A stretch of DNA of 64,000 bases from Lacihabitans sp. LS3-19 (GCF_024343575.1 NZ_RJUA01000001.1:62001-126000), one strand, 5' to 3'. Numbered from the stretch's first letter, positions 55,144 to 64,000 are shown. Notes: generated from the sequence alone by a model not told the origin. Made by a program: numbers and translations.

Positions 55144-57002
55144 CGGCCTAAGTGAAGCATAATAACTGAGATATCTGCAGGTGATACACCGCTTATTCTT
55201 GAGGCTTGACCTAGAGTGATAGGCTTCATTTTCTTTAATTTTTGTCTTGCTTCAATAGATATTGATTTTAGATTTTCATAATCAAAGTCTGGGTTGATTT
55301 TGAGGTCATCAAATTTTGAAAGTTTCTGTGCTAGGAGAAGTTCTTTTTCTATGTATTTTTCGTACTTAATTTTTATTTCAGCTTGTTCTATTTCGTCTTT
55401 TTGATAAGCTGTTATAATGTTCGAAATCTTATCGTTAGCTGATTTTAGTATAGATATATTTAGTTCAGGTCTTTTTAATAAATTATAATAGCTGGCTTTT
55501 TCTTTAATAAGTGCAGAGTTGTTTTCTTGTAAAAATGGATTAATATCTTCTGGACTGATTTTGTTTGCTTCTAATTCTTTATAAAGCTTATCAGAATTTT
55601 CTATTTTTCGACTTACGTTTTCCAATCTTTCGGTAGATGCTAATCCTATTTCATGACCTTTGGGGGTTAATCTTATATCTGCATTATCTTGTCGAAGAAT
55701 AGTTCTGAATTCTGCTCGAGAGGTAAACATTCTGTAAGGTTCGTCAGTACCTTTATTTACTAAGTCATCTATTAATACACCAATATAGGCTTCATCTCTT
55801 TTTAAGATAAAATCTTCTTGTTCGAACGCTTTTCTATGGGCGTTTATACCTGCCATTAAACCTTGAGCTCCTGCTTCTTCATATCCTGTGGTTCCATTTA
55901 TCTGACCAGCAAAAAATAGGTTTTTTATTAGGTGAGTTTCTAAAGTTAATTTAAGCTGGGTTGGAGGAAAAAAATCGTATTCTATTGCATATCCTGGTCT
56001 TAGCATTTTGATATTTTCAAACCCTGGAATTTTACGAATAGCGGCGTATTGGATATCTTCAGGTAAAGATGTTGAGAATCCATTTACATACATTTCTATA
56101 GTGGTACGACCTTCGGGTTCTAGAAAAATCTGATGGCTATCTTTGTCAGCAAATCTGTTTATTTTGTCTTCTACCGATGGGCAATACCTTGGACCAAGTC
56201 CTTGTATCCGACCATTAAACATTGGTGATTTATCGAAACCTTTGCGGAGTTCGTCGTGAACTGCCAAGTTTGTATAGCTGATCCAACAACTGTTTTGAGT
56301 CTTTAGAGGTAGTGTATTCGTGTAAGAAAACTTCTCAGGATTTTCATCTCCTTTCTGTTCTTCCATTGCTTGGTAGTTTACAGTTCTACCATCAACTCTT
56401 GGTGGTGTACCAGTTTTCATTCTACCAGATTCAAACCCTAATTCCACTAATTGCTCTGTAATTCCATAAGCTGCTGACTCTCCTGTTCTACCGCCACCAA
56501 AGTTTTTTTCACCTATGTGTATTTTTCCATTAAGAAAAGTACCATTTGTTAGTACTACAGTTTTGGCTTTTATCTCCAATCCAAGAGATGTTTTTATTCC
56601 TGTTACACAATTATTTTCTATCAAAAGACCTGTTACCATTTCTTGCCAAAATGAAACATTTTGATTTTTTTCTAGTTTATCTCTCCAATTTATGGCAAAC
56701 TCCATTCTATCAGATTGACACCTTGGTGACCACATTGCTGGGCCTTTTGAGCGGTTAAGCATTCTAAATTGAATCATAGTTTCGTCGGATACTATTCCAG
56801 ACATTCCACCTAGAGCATCTATCTCACGAACAATTTGACCTTTCGCGACGCCACCCATTGCTGGGTTACAAGACATCTGTGCTATGGTCTGTAAGTTCAT
56901 GGTGATAAGTAAAACTTTTGAACCCATCGTAGCAGCACTGTGAGCTGCTTCACATCCAGCATGCCCTGCTCCTACTACTATAACATCGTATTTTTCGAAC
57001 AT
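55140..57002 (-). CDS. mnmG: tRNA uridine-5-carboxymethylaminomethyl modification enzyme MnmG (GidA)
   Basis: 620 residues, the usual length. FAD Rossmann motif VVGAGHAGCEAAHSAA at 9-24, then FRMLNRSKGPAMWSPRCQSDR, GGGRTGESAA, MKTGTPPRVDGR, and the C-terminal LGQASRISGVSPADISVIML. With MnmE it installs cmnm5U at the wobble position using FAD and methylene-THF. The gene is a classical neighbour of oriC, hence the name gidA. It is coupled to the lipoprotein gene downstream. Two ParB-binding-like sites lie in its leader. Confidence 0.97.
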   Translation of the reverse strand: MFEKYDVIVVGAGHAGCEAAHSAATMGSKVLLITMNLQTIAQMSCNPAMGGVAKGQIVREIDALGGMSGIVSDETMIQFRMLNRSKGPAMWSPRCQSDRMEFAINWRDKLEKNQNVSFWQEMVTGLLIENNCVTGIKTSLGLEIKAKTVVLTNGTFLNGKIHIGEKNFGGGRTGESAAYGITEQLVELGFESGRMKTGTPPRVDGRTVNYQAMEEQKGDENPEKFSYTNTLPLKTQNSCWISYTNLAVHDELRKGFDKSPMFNGRIQGLGPRYCPSVEDKINRFADKDSHQIFLEPEGRTTIEMYVNGFSTSLPEDIQYAAIRKIPGFENIKMLRPGYAIEYDFFPPTQLKLTLETHLIKNLFFAGQINGTTGYEEAGAQGLMAGINAHRKAFEQEDFILKRDEAYIGVLIDDLVNKGTDEPYRMFTSRAEFRTILRQDNADIRLTPKGHEIGLASTERLENVSRKIENSDKLYKELEANKISPEDINPFLQENNSALIKEKASYYNLLKRPELNISILKSANDKISNIITAYQKDEIEQAEIKIKYEKYIEKELLLAQKLSKFDDLKINPDFDYENLKSISIEARQKLKKMKPITLGQASRISGVSPADISVIMLHLGR

Positions 57003-57011
57003 ATATTTTTA

Positions 57012-57027
57012 GGTTCCACGTGAAACA
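57012..57027. promoter_or_regulatory. parS-like centromere site 1
   Basis: GGTTCCACGTGAAACA differs at one base from the ParB-binding consensus TGTTNCACGTGAAACA. It lies 10 bases upstream of the mnmG start. Confidence 0.8.
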
Positions 57028-57037
57028 TTAAATGATT

Positions 57038-57053
57038 TGTTTCACGTGAAACA
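57038..57053. promoter_or_regulatory. parS centromere site 2 (perfect consensus)
   Basis: TGTTTCACGTGAAACA is a perfect 16-bp palindrome and matches the parS consensus exactly. The centres of the two sites are 26 bp apart. No parA/parB gene is in the window. Confidence 0.88.
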
Positions 57054-57057
57054 TTTT

Positions 57058-60000
57058 TTAATTGATTCTTTTGAAATAATTATCTGTTTGTTTTTTGTAA
57101 AAAGGAGTGAAACTTGGAGGTGTAGTGCGAATTAGTTCTACTTGTTTCGCTTTCTCTTTTTTGAATTTCTCGAGATCTGGAGGACTAATACGATTGAATG
57201 TCACACCCGAATTTGATTTTCTTTTGGAATCAAGTTCTTGTTCTTTGATTGCTTTTTCTGCTTCCAAAAGTCTGACTTCAATTTCTTTTTGTCTTTTCAA
57301 TAGAGTAGAATTGATTCTTTTGTTTACCAAATCGTTTTCACTTTCATCCATTTTTTGTTGGATTTCGTTCAATTCATTTCCAAGTTTTTTCCCTTGTTCG
57401 GTTCCATTCAGCTGGTCTTGAAGTTCTTTGAGTTGTTTTCTTACCTTGGCTTGTTCGTTGGCTATCTTAGCCAATTCTTCAGACATTTGTTTTCCTCCTT
57501 TCCCTGAGCTACCCAATCCTTCAATTTTACCATTTATTTCTTTCTGCTGATCGCCCATTCCTTCGCTTGGCGAGTTTCCATTTTTGCCGCCTTTGCCAGA
57601 TCCTGGCATCGACATGGCCATCATTTGTTGCATTTGTTTGAAAGTATCACTTAGTAATAAGGCTAGATTGTTCATCGATGTCATAGAGAATTGTTGTTTC
57701 GCTGCGGCTTGTGGAAGCTTTCTTTCTCTGATTAGAGTTACAGATTCGTCTATGTTGTTTTTCATATCTGTTACTTCTTTGGTTATGAAAGATTCAATCT
57801 GCATCACCCTTTTTGCTAAGGAATACAAAGAGTCTTCAATCATTTTGGAGTCGTCGCTTATCTTCAATTGTTCTTGTGAAAGACCCACAAACCTTGGATC
57901 AGATACCGAAATGTTACGGAAGTTTTTCATGATTCTTTCTTGATCATGTGACACTGTCAAAAGGTTTTCAAGAATATCCCGTAATGCATCAATGTCTAAG
58001 TCTAGTTGTTTCATCTCGCCATCCATCATACTTTCTGACATTTGTGCAGCCATTTTACGCATAGATTTTGAAGCTTTTTTCTGAGCTTTACTGGCAGCTT
58101 TATTGTCTTTTTTCTCCATCTCCTTCTGAGCTTTTTCCTGCTCTTCGGATACCTCTTTCTGTTCTTCTTTCTGCGTGTCTACTTCTTTTTTAGTTTCTTT
58201 ACTAAGTTTATCTATGTCTTTTAGTTTATCTTTTTTCTCTTCAAACTCTTTCTTTATATCTTCCTGTTCTTTTTTTAACTCTTCAGACTTCTTCTCATCC
58301 GTTTCTTTTTCAGTTTTTTCAGCTAATTTCTCTTGTTTATCAGCAAGTTTCTCAAGGTCTTTTACTGCTTCTTCTACTTTTTGTTTTAATTGTAAATCTT
58401 TAAAAAGTTTCATTGTTCGCTCGATGTCTTTATCTAGATTTCTCTGATTCTTTTTGAAATCATTCATCTTGTCTAAGGATTTATCATTGAGTTGTTCTTC
58501 CATCATTTTTTTGATTTCTTCTAAAGCCATAGAATCTTCGTTTTTCATAAGTTCGTCAAGCATTTTTTGAAGCATATCCATCTTTTGCTGAAGCTCAGGA
58601 CTTTGTTTATCAAACCTATTCTGTTTGTCTTTTAAATCCTGAAGTTCTTTTTGGAGTTCTTTTAGTTCGTTTAAAAGTTCATCTTTTTTCTTAAGAAGGT
58701 CATCAAATTCTTTTTTGTCCTGAAAATCTAGTTCTTTTTTCTTTTTTAAGTCGTTCTCAAGGTTCTCAAGTGATTTTTTAAATTCTTTAGATTTCTGTAA
58801 TAAGTCCTCAAATTTATCTTCAGTTTTTTCAATTTGTTTTTCTACTTCTTGGTCAAACTGCTGTGAAGTAGGCATACCAAATGTCATCGTTGTTGACTTT
58901 GTGCTTTTATGGCCGTTCACACCATCGTTGTCGGTTATCTGTAAATAGTATTCCAATTGATCACTTTTTTCTAAGCCAAGAGAATTTATGTTAACTTGAT
59001 AGAAAAAGGTTTGAGAAATAGAAGTTTTATTAAAAGGTATATCCGCAGATTTAAAGGGGGTTTTACCTGATTTTGTTCTATACATAAACTTAAAATCTGA
59101 TAAACCGTAGTCATCAGAGATAGTCCCTCCTATTCCTATGTAGTTGTATAGGCTGCTGTCTTTTATTTGTTCAAAGCTTATTTGTGGATATTTATCGGGT
59201 ATTACGTTTATGTAATAAGAGATTTTATCAGCATTGATTGTTGCGTTTTTATTTTTCAAAATCAGTTCATAGTTAGCTGATTGAGACATTCTTTTTTGAA
59301 AGTTATAATCGGTAATAAGGCCTTTAGAAACATTAAATGGTTTAGCATTTTCGAAAAGAACCTTTAGAGAATCCGTTGCATCAGTTTTAAATTTCCATTC
59401 TACTACAGTTCCTTCCGGAATTATTAAATTACCTACATTATCAAAAGTTTCTTGTTGTTTGTTTAAATATCCTGGATATTTCAGGTTAACATTAAATGAT
59501 AGTAAGCTAGGTCTAGATAACATAGCCAAAGTAAAAGTATTTGAAGTAAACCCTCCTGCAAGAAAATGAAAGTCTGTCTCCTCTTGTAGTTTTGAGAATG
59601 TAAAATCAAAATTTCTAGAATCTTTTAGATTCATTTTGTATTTTCTATCATTATAAACCAAGAAAACATCTTCTGGCAAAGAATTTCCAAGTAGGCGTAG
59701 GTTAAGTTGGAAGTCTTCGTTTTTTACACCTTTTAAATTTTTGTTTAGTATTTCAAATTGAAAAGGGGCAGGTTCTGCAAAATTCTTTTTGAAGAAAACG
59801 ATTCTTTCTGTACTCTTAAAAAACGTTGGAGCTATAGCAGAAATTAGTAATACTAAAAGCAAAGGAGGAAGGGCATATTTTAAATATTTTCTGTTTTCTT
59901 TAAAGTTAATAGCATCGGCAAATTTTATAAACTTTAGTTCCTTTGTTTTTTGACTAATGCTAGCATCTAGAAGTGAGTTGTCTGAATCAGACAAACCTGA

Positions 60001-60354
60001 AGCCAATTGTAGTGTATTAAGTAGTTTATCTTTTATGTTTGGAAAAAAGGTGCCTATTTGTTCAGCTGCAGATTCATTACTGATAGGTTTATTAATATTA
60101 AGTAAATAAAATAGTGGTTTTAGAATATAGAAAAATAGTGTGTACGCAGATACTCCAATAAAGCCAATTAATAAGACCGCTCGGAAATTAGATCCAAACC
60201 TTCCAAAAAATTCTAAGAAATTTATGAATATATAAGAAGCTAATATCAAGGATAAGCTCAATAATAGTCCTTTCAAAAGCAAATTTTTATAATATTTGTT
60301 TTTGTATTCCGATATTTTATCGAATAGATTTGTGAGCTCTTTATTTTGTATCAT
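57058..60354 (-). CDS. DUF4175-family membrane protein with long coiled coil (1098 aa)
   Basis: Three N-terminal hydrophobic helices (about 24-45, 55-75, 155-175), then a beta-rich periplasmic region (about 185-500) and an extremely charged Lys/Glu/Gln helical part (about 508-790) including EDLLQKSKEFKKSLENLEND, then a low-complexity Gly/Ser/Met segment (PGSGKGGKNGNSPSEG) and a basic C-terminus. The N-terminal region and overall length fit the DUF4175 family. Function unknown; a role in envelope or gliding has not been established. First of a minus-strand gene pair with mnmG, separated by the two parS sites. Confidence 0.85.
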   Translation of the reverse strand: MIQNKELTNLFDKISEYKNKYYKNLLLKGLLLSLSLILASYIFINFLEFFGRFGSNFRAVLLIGFIGVSAYTLFFYILKPLFYLLNINKPISNESAAEQIGTFFPNIKDKLLNTLQLASGLSDSDNSLLDASISQKTKELKFIKFADAINFKENRKYLKYALPPLLLVLLISAIAPTFFKSTERIVFFKKNFAEPAPFQFEILNKNLKGVKNEDFQLNLRLLGNSLPEDVFLVYNDRKYKMNLKDSRNFDFTFSKLQEETDFHFLAGGFTSNTFTLAMLSRPSLLSFNVNLKYPGYLNKQQETFDNVGNLIIPEGTVVEWKFKTDATDSLKVLFENAKPFNVSKGLITDYNFQKRMSQSANYELILKNKNATINADKISYYINVIPDKYPQISFEQIKDSSLYNYIGIGGTISDDYGLSDFKFMYRTKSGKTPFKSADIPFNKTSISQTFFYQVNINSLGLEKSDQLEYYLQITDNDGVNGHKSTKSTTMTFGMPTSQQFDQEVEKQIEKTEDKFEDLLQKSKEFKKSLENLENDLKKKKELDFQDKKEFDDLLKKKDELLNELKELQKELQDLKDKQNRFDKQSPELQQKMDMLQKMLDELMKNEDSMALEEIKKMMEEQLNDKSLDKMNDFKKNQRNLDKDIERTMKLFKDLQLKQKVEEAVKDLEKLADKQEKLAEKTEKETDEKKSEELKKEQEDIKKEFEEKKDKLKDIDKLSKETKKEVDTQKEEQKEVSEEQEKAQKEMEKKDNKAASKAQKKASKSMRKMAAQMSESMMDGEMKQLDLDIDALRDILENLLTVSHDQERIMKNFRNISVSDPRFVGLSQEQLKISDDSKMIEDSLYSLAKRVMQIESFITKEVTDMKNNIDESVTLIRERKLPQAAAKQQFSMTSMNNLALLLSDTFKQMQQMMAMSMPGSGKGGKNGNSPSEGMGDQQKEINGKIEGLGSSGKGGKQMSEELAKIANEQAKVRKQLKELQDQLNGTEQGKKLGNELNEIQQKMDESENDLVNKRINSTLLKRQKEIEVRLLEAEKAIKEQELDSKRKSNSGVTFNRISPPDLEKFKKEKAKQVELIRTTPPSFTPFYKKQTDNYFKRIN

Positions 60355-60407
60355 TTTAATTCAAATGTCTATTAATCAAATAGTTATATAAAATTCTGTT
60401 GAATTTA

Positions 60408-61172
60408 TTAAATGCTTAATTCAACAGAAACAGGACAATGATCGGACATCACAACGTCAGCATGAATATTGGCATTTGCAATAATATTTTCTGCATCTGC
60501 CGTTGCAAAAATGTAATCAATACGCCAACCCAAATTTTTAGCCCTTGCTCCTGCCCTATAAGACCACCAGGTATAATGTTGGGGATCAGTGTTTTTGTGT
60601 CTGAAACTATCAATAAAACCACTATCAAGAAACTTGCCAACCCATGCTCTTTCTTCTGGAAGGAAACCTGAGCTTTTGGCATTAGATTTAGGATTATGTA
60701 TATCTATCTCTTCATGACATATATTTACGTCTCCACAAAGCAATAATGGTTTGTTCGTTTTCTCAAAGGCATGAACAAATGTGTATATATCGTCTAAAAA
60801 TTTCATTTTTATGTCTTGCCTAATATCTCCAGTGGTACCCGATGGAAAATAAGCACAAACCACGTGAAACTTTTCAAATGTTGCTATAATAGTTCGACCC
60901 TCTGAATCATACTGATCAATACCTATTCCGTAAGAAACGTTTTCTGGTTTAGTTTTGCTTAAAATAGCTACACCAGAATATCCCTTTTTTTGAGCAGGAT
61001 ACCAATGACAATGGTAGCCTAGAGCTGTAAATACAGGCTCAACAAGTTCGGTTTCAGAAAGTTTTATTTCTTGCAAACAAAGTATATCAGGATTATGATT
61101 TTTTAGCCAGTCCTCAAGTCCTTTGTTTAGTGCCGAACGTATACCATTTACATTAAAAGTGGTAATTTTCAT
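60408..61172 (-). CDS. xth: Exodeoxyribonuclease III (AP endonuclease)
   Basis: 254 residues. Hydrolyses DNA at abasic sites and degrades one strand of duplex DNA. Signature blocks are ITTFNVNGIRSAL, LCLQEIKL (metal Glu), CGDVNICHEEIDIHNPK, GWRIDYIF and MSDHCPVSVEL (catalytic His). The start overlaps the stop of the upstream gene 61169-61528 (ATGA), so they are an operon. The order here (61169-61528, xth, DUF4175) runs leftward toward mnmG. Confidence 0.96.
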   Translation of the reverse strand: MKITTFNVNGIRSALNKGLEDWLKNHNPDILCLQEIKLSETELVEPVFTALGYHCHWYPAQKKGYSGVAILSKTKPENVSYGIGIDQYDSEGRTIIATFEKFHVVCAYFPSGTTGDIRQDIKMKFLDDIYTFVHAFEKTNKPLLLCGDVNICHEEIDIHNPKSNAKSSGFLPEERAWVGKFLDSGFIDSFRHKNTDPQHYTWWSYRAGARAKNLGWRIDYIFATADAENIIANANIHADVVMSDHCPVSVELSI

Positions 61173-61528
61173 ATATGTAAGCCTATTTCGTTTCTAAAAT
61201 ATTCGATAATAAAATGTTTCAATAATAATTCCTGACTTAATAAATCAAATGGAGGTAACGGTTTTATGTTCACCCAATGAGGCCAGCCTTCGGCATCAAT
61301 TCCTTCTAATTTATAATATTCACCCAAACTAAGCACTTTACAGATGGCAATATGTAATATATCTTGTTTTTCTTCTTTCGAAAAACGTATATTTCCTTTT
61401 CCTAATTCCTGAATTCCTATTAAAAATAATACCGCATTTAAATCGCTGGGTTTTTTACCCGTTGTTTGTTTTAAAAAACGAATTAAATTGTCCCATATTT
61501 CTTTATTATCTTTGATTTCTAATGACAT
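61169..61528 (-). CDS. Conserved hypothetical protein upstream of xth (119 aa)
   Basis: Unnamed. A soluble alpha-rich protein: WDNLIRFLKQTTGKKPSDLN, AVLFLIGIQELGKG, KEEKQDILHIAICKVLSLG, GWPHWVNIKPLPPFDLLSQE. The ordered, hydrophobic-patterned text and its coupling (ATGA) to exonuclease III suggest a real gene, with a repair-related role only guessed from context. Its start is six bases from the comF start, which is divergent. Confidence 0.8.
   Translation of the reverse strand: MSLEIKDNKEIWDNLIRFLKQTTGKKPSDLNAVLFLIGIQELGKGNIRFSKEEKQDILHIAICKVLSLGEYYKLEGIDAEGWPHWVNIKPLPPFDLLSQELLLKHFIIEYFRNEIGLHI
61507..61514 (+). promoter_or_regulatory. -7 promoter-like box of comF
   Basis: TATCTTTG matches TAnnTTTG, 20 bases before the comF ATG. 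It lies inside the divergent hypothetical gene. The -33 match is poor (TTG at 61489-61491, 15-base spacing). Confidence 0.4.
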
Positions 61529-61534
61529 ACACTA

Positions 61535-62239
61535 ATGAAAACACGATTTAAAAATTATTTAGATATTCTTTTAGATTTTGTTTATCCGAGAATTTGTCTC
61601 AGCTGTGAGAAAAATGTACTCGGAGCGGAGAAACACATTTGCATTGAATGCATAATGAGTATTCCTAAAACAAATTCGCATTTCCAGCAGATTGAACTTA
61701 TTGAGCGTAAGTTTTGGGGAAAATTGAACGTTAAACATGTATATTCTTTTTTGAAATTTTCTAAAAAAGGGAAAGTCCAAAACATCCTACATGCTCTAAA
61801 ATACAAAAATAAGCCAGAATTGGGAGAATATATTGGAAAAATGTATGCAAATGATTTAAAGGAGATAGATTTTGCAAAAAACATTGATCTAATTCTCGGA
61901 ATTCCGCTTCATACAGACAAGTTTAAGCTACGGGGCTACAATCAGGCTGATGAGTTTGCAAAAGGTCTTTCAGCGGGTTTAAATGTGCCTTTTGATACTA
62001 CTTCTTTTGTAAGAACTACCTTTACAATTTCACAAACTAAGACGAAAAGTCGTTTTTTTAGGTTTAAAAATATCGAAGGGGTATTTGAAGTTATTGATAA
62101 AAGCCAAATAAAGGGTAAAAGAATAGCTCTGGTGGATGATGTTTTAACAACTGGGTCAACTATTGAAGAAGCAGGAAATGCATTGTTAGGTGCTGGATGT
62201 ATGGAACTGTATATAATAACAATAGCCGCGGCTTATTAA
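61535..62239 (+). CDS. comF: ComF-family phosphoribosyltransferase-like protein
   Basis: 234 residues. N-terminal zinc ribbon CLSCEK...CIECI at about 20-40, then a type I phosphoribosyltransferase domain with the PRPP loop VALVDDVLTTGSTIEEAG near 195. ComF is needed for transformation (DNA uptake) in several bacteria; here the competence role is inferred by family only, as no other com gene is nearby. It ends with AAAY inside a GC-rich hairpin. Divergent from the xth operon. Confidence 0.92.
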   Translation: MKTRFKNYLDILLDFVYPRICLSCEKNVLGAEKHICIECIMSIPKTNSHFQQIELIERKFWGKLNVKHVYSFLKFSKKGKVQNILHALKYKNKPELGEYIGKMYANDLKEIDFAKNIDLILGIPLHTDKFKLRGYNQADEFAKGLSAGLNVPFDTTSFVRTTFTISQTKTKSRFFRFKNIEGVFEVIDKSQIKGKRIALVDDVLTTGSTIEEAGNALLGAGCMELYIITIAAAY

Positions 62240-62258
62240 TAAACCGCGGCTATTCTAT
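62221..62258. terminator. Bidirectional terminator between comF and gldJ
   Basis: AATAGCCGCGG (62221-62231) pairs perfectly with CCGCGGCTATT (62244-62254), followed by a T-rich run. It begins within the last codons of comF, and the loop contains the stop TAA (62237-62239). Both convergent genes could use it. Confidence 0.8.
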
Positions 62259-62271
62259 TTTAATTAAGTAA

Positions 62272-63540
62272 TTACAGTTTCTTAGTTCCTTTTGGACCTA
62301 CTGATATCATTGCACATCTAAAACCGATTGTAGAAGTGGATGAATCTTGCTCAAGGTATCTTCTTGTTCCTGGAGATAACCAGTAAGCGATATCATTCCA
62401 TGAACCACCTTTATAAACTCTCATTTTGTTGTCTATCAATGAGTTAAAGTTCTCTTTGTCATAAAGTTTTGCCTCGTCTTGGAAGTCACTTCTACGAATA
62501 GGATTCAGGTCATTAAAGTCTTGGTAAGAACCTTGACGGTATAAGTCATAAACCCATTCGTTTACGTTTCCGGCCATATTATAAAGGCCAAAATCATTCG
62601 GAGTAAACGAATATACCTCAGCAGTAATGATGTTTTGGTCGTTTAGTTTACCTGCTATACCCGCATAGTCACCTCTACCTCTCTTGAAGTTGGCCATCAT
62701 GTTACCTTTATTTTTTCCTTTAGACTTACGCATAGCCGAACCATCCCAAGGGTAAATTCTTTGATTAGATTGGTTTTCGTCAAGATATTGCGTTCCAATC
62801 ATACTTTTAGCAGCATATTCCCATTCTGCCTCAGTTGGCAAACGGAAATCAGGAATATTGATACCTGTTTCGATTGGCACTCTACCTGTTACTTTTGGAG
62901 CGGCAGCAGCTTCAGCAGCAGCACCTTTCTTTTTCTTTCCGAAAGGCAAGCCTATTTTTTTCTTAGACCCATCTCCATATTTTGCAGATAATCCCGCATT
63001 TACGACTGCAGATCTCCATTTACAATAATCGTTTGCTTGTACCCAAGAAACACCCACTACTGGATAATTTCTAAAGCCAGGATAACGAAGATATTGATCA
63101 ACGTATTGATCGTTAAATGACATTTCATTCGCCCAAACGGTAGTATCTGGCATGGCTGACTGAACAAACTCTCTTGTAGAATCTTGGCTTACCGAAAACA
63201 AGTATTCTAAATAATCGATGTTTGCAATTTCAGTTTCGTCCATGTAAAACGAAGCCACAGTAACCGTACGTTCGATGTTGTCTCTTGTGTAAGTTACATC
63301 TTCCTCAAGAGTACCCATTGTGAAACGCCCACCTTCTATAAATACCATGTTAGGACCAGCGGGTTGTCCAGCAAAATCATTTACTTGGAAGCCTTCCTTT
63401 CCTTTTTTGGCGTAAGCTTGGCCAGTTGTTCGGCTTTTGCTGCCTGGATGTAAGCTGGTAGCTTTTTTACCTTTGCTACAAGAGGTAGCTACAAAAAGAG
63501 AAAGTGTAAGAATTGTTACACTGAAAATAAGTCTCTTCAT
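62272..63540 (-). CDS. gldJ: Gliding motility lipoprotein GldJ (SUMF1/FGE-like fold)
   Basis: 422 residues. Lipobox VATSC (Cys21). The opening SRTTGQAYAKKGKEGFQVND, then GPNMVFIEGGRFTMGTLEED and VASFYMDETEIANIDYLEYL, fits the GldJ form of the formylglycine-generating-enzyme fold, as used in gliding motility and type IX secretion. Later motifs: FRLPTEAEWEYAAK, NVNEWVYDLY, YKGGSWND, IGFRCAMI. An Ala/Lys-rich insertion (KKGAAAEAAAAPK) sits at about 204-216. It is a structural lipoprotein, not an enzyme. Mfd is upstream on the same strand. Confidence 0.9.
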   Translation of the reverse strand: MKRLIFSVTILTLSLFVATSCSKGKKATSLHPGSKSRTTGQAYAKKGKEGFQVNDFAGQPAGPNMVFIEGGRFTMGTLEEDVTYTRDNIERTVTVASFYMDETEIANIDYLEYLFSVSQDSTREFVQSAMPDTTVWANEMSFNDQYVDQYLRYPGFRNYPVVGVSWVQANDYCKWRSAVVNAGLSAKYGDGSKKKIGLPFGKKKKGAAAEAAAAPKVTGRVPIETGINIPDFRLPTEAEWEYAAKSMIGTQYLDENQSNQRIYPWDGSAMRKSKGKNKGNMMANFKRGRGDYAGIAGKLNDQNIITAEVYSFTPNDFGLYNMAGNVNEWVYDLYRQGSYQDFNDLNPIRRSDFQDEAKLYDKENFNSLIDNKMRVYKGGSWNDIAYWLSPGTRRYLEQDSSTSTIGFRCAMISVGPKGTKKL

Positions 63541-63574
63541 TCTTTTTTTATTTTGTTTTCTGCGAATTAAAACA

Positions 63575-63582
63575 CAAAAATA
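63575..63582 (-). promoter_or_regulatory. -7 promoter-like box of gldJ
   Basis: On the minus strand TATTTTTG (63582-63575) matches TAnnTTTG, 35 bases before the gldJ ATG. No good -33 element was found. Confidence 0.35.
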
Positions 63583-63593
63583 GTTTAAATTTT

Positions 63594-64000
63594 TTAACTA
63601 GAACTTTTATCATCGCCTATGTGAGCAACAATTTTATCAAACAACGCATTGATATTGTTAATATTATGAGCATTCTCTGCAGAAAATATTAATTTGTCTT
63701 TGATTTGTTTCAAACTGCACTCTTTTGGATGCAATTTTATGTAATCAAGAATTTTGCCAAACTTATCCGTTTGATAATAATCTTGGTGCTTTTCTGAAAC
63801 GAAATATCCTTTGAGGATATTATTTTTAAGTGTTATTTTTTCAAAACCTATGAATTCAGCCTTCCAACGCACTTTTACGACCCTAAAAAGTTCTTCTACC
63901 TCAGTTGGTAATTTTCCAAACCTATCTACCAAAGATTTTGAAAAATTACTGAGTTCTTCCTCATTTTTTAAATCATCGATGGAATTATACACCGAAAGTC
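63594..64000 (-). CDS. mfd: Transcription-repair coupling factor Mfd, C-terminal end only
   Basis: The frame enters from the right edge and ends at 63594; the last ~135 residues are present. They match the D7/TRCF C-terminal domain: RLSVYN-like start (LSVYNSIDDLKNEEELSNF), LVDRFGKLPTEVEELFRVVKVR, then an alpha/beta tail. Mfd removes stalled RNA polymerase and recruits UvrA. It is upstream of gldJ on the same strand; a run of T/A and a -7-like box separate them. Confidence 0.9.
   Translation of the reverse strand, partial: LSVYNSIDDLKNEEELSNFSKSLVDRFGKLPTEVEELFRVVKVRWKAEFIGFEKITLKNNILKGYFVSEKHQDYYQTDKFGKILDYIKLHPKECSLKQIKDKLIFSAENAHNINNINALFDKIVAHIGDDKSSS

Noticed and set aside
57058-60354. 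The Lys/Glu-rich repeats of DUF4175 considered as a low-complexity tandem repeat or a collagen-like spacer
   Set aside because: Heptad-patterned coiled-coil text is enough to explain it; no exact tandem unit was found.
60861-60870. CACGTGAAAC inside exonuclease III resembling a third parS
   Set aside because: Only the core ten bases match; the outer bases of the 16-bp consensus do not, and it is in a coding region.

Overview
The window reads as an AT-rich chromosome segment from a member of the Bacteroidota, most likely the order Cytophagales. The evidence is a GldJ-type gliding/type IX secretion lipoprotein, a type IX secretion C-terminal domain on a secreted esterase, many Sec-secreted and lipoprotein genes, almost no Shine-Dalgarno sequences, and promoter-like TAnnTTTG(C) boxes. 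No phage, insertion sequence, rRNA operon or CRISPR array is visible. One tRNA is present, Leu with anticodon UAG.

Layout. 1-7.4 kb holds housekeeping genes: trigger factor (cut by the left edge), tRNA-Leu, a (p)ppGpp synthase/hydrolase, and a fur - purA - HolD-like operon, then a stand-alone LytTR regulator. 7.4-24 kb is mixed metabolism and envelope: a NagZ-like glycosidase fused to a beta-lactamase-like domain, an ABC-F ATPase with one degenerate ATP site, two more serine hydrolases, a Tat-exported oxidoreductase, AlgH, an M20 hydrolase, a chagasin-like inhibitor, ArfB, an AgaI-like isomerase and a Rieske lipoprotein. It ends with a divergent MocR / EamA-GNAT-flavoprotein module around a perfect operator-like palindrome. 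24-36 kb has secreted polysaccharide-active enzymes (SGNH esterase, GH39), a molybdopterin oxidoreductase, an amidase and a C-terminal processing protease.

36-44 kb is visibly richer in G+C. It carries a TPR/HTH sensor, a 1345-residue beta-helix surface protein built from three homologous blocks, a small coiled-coil ORF, and a lipoprotein of the cholesterol-dependent cytolysin family whose receptor-binding undecapeptide is replaced. 44-53 kb holds a deacetylase, an acyl-CoA oxidase-like enzyme, nadA and an exonuclease.

53-57 kb looks like the replication origin region. A 375-bp gene-free AT-rich stretch holds one perfect and several near-perfect DnaA boxes. About 3.5 kb away, directly upstream of mnmG (gidA), are two ParB-type parS sites, one of them a perfect consensus. 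The window ends with DUF4175, exonuclease III, comF, gldJ and the 3' end of mfd.

The strongest second-look items are the oriC/parS locus and the divergent cytolysin. After them come the MocR operator module, the two dispersed repeat families, the asymmetric ABC-F protein and the HolD-like protein behind purA. All family assignments are from reading translated sequence and motifs; no database search was run.
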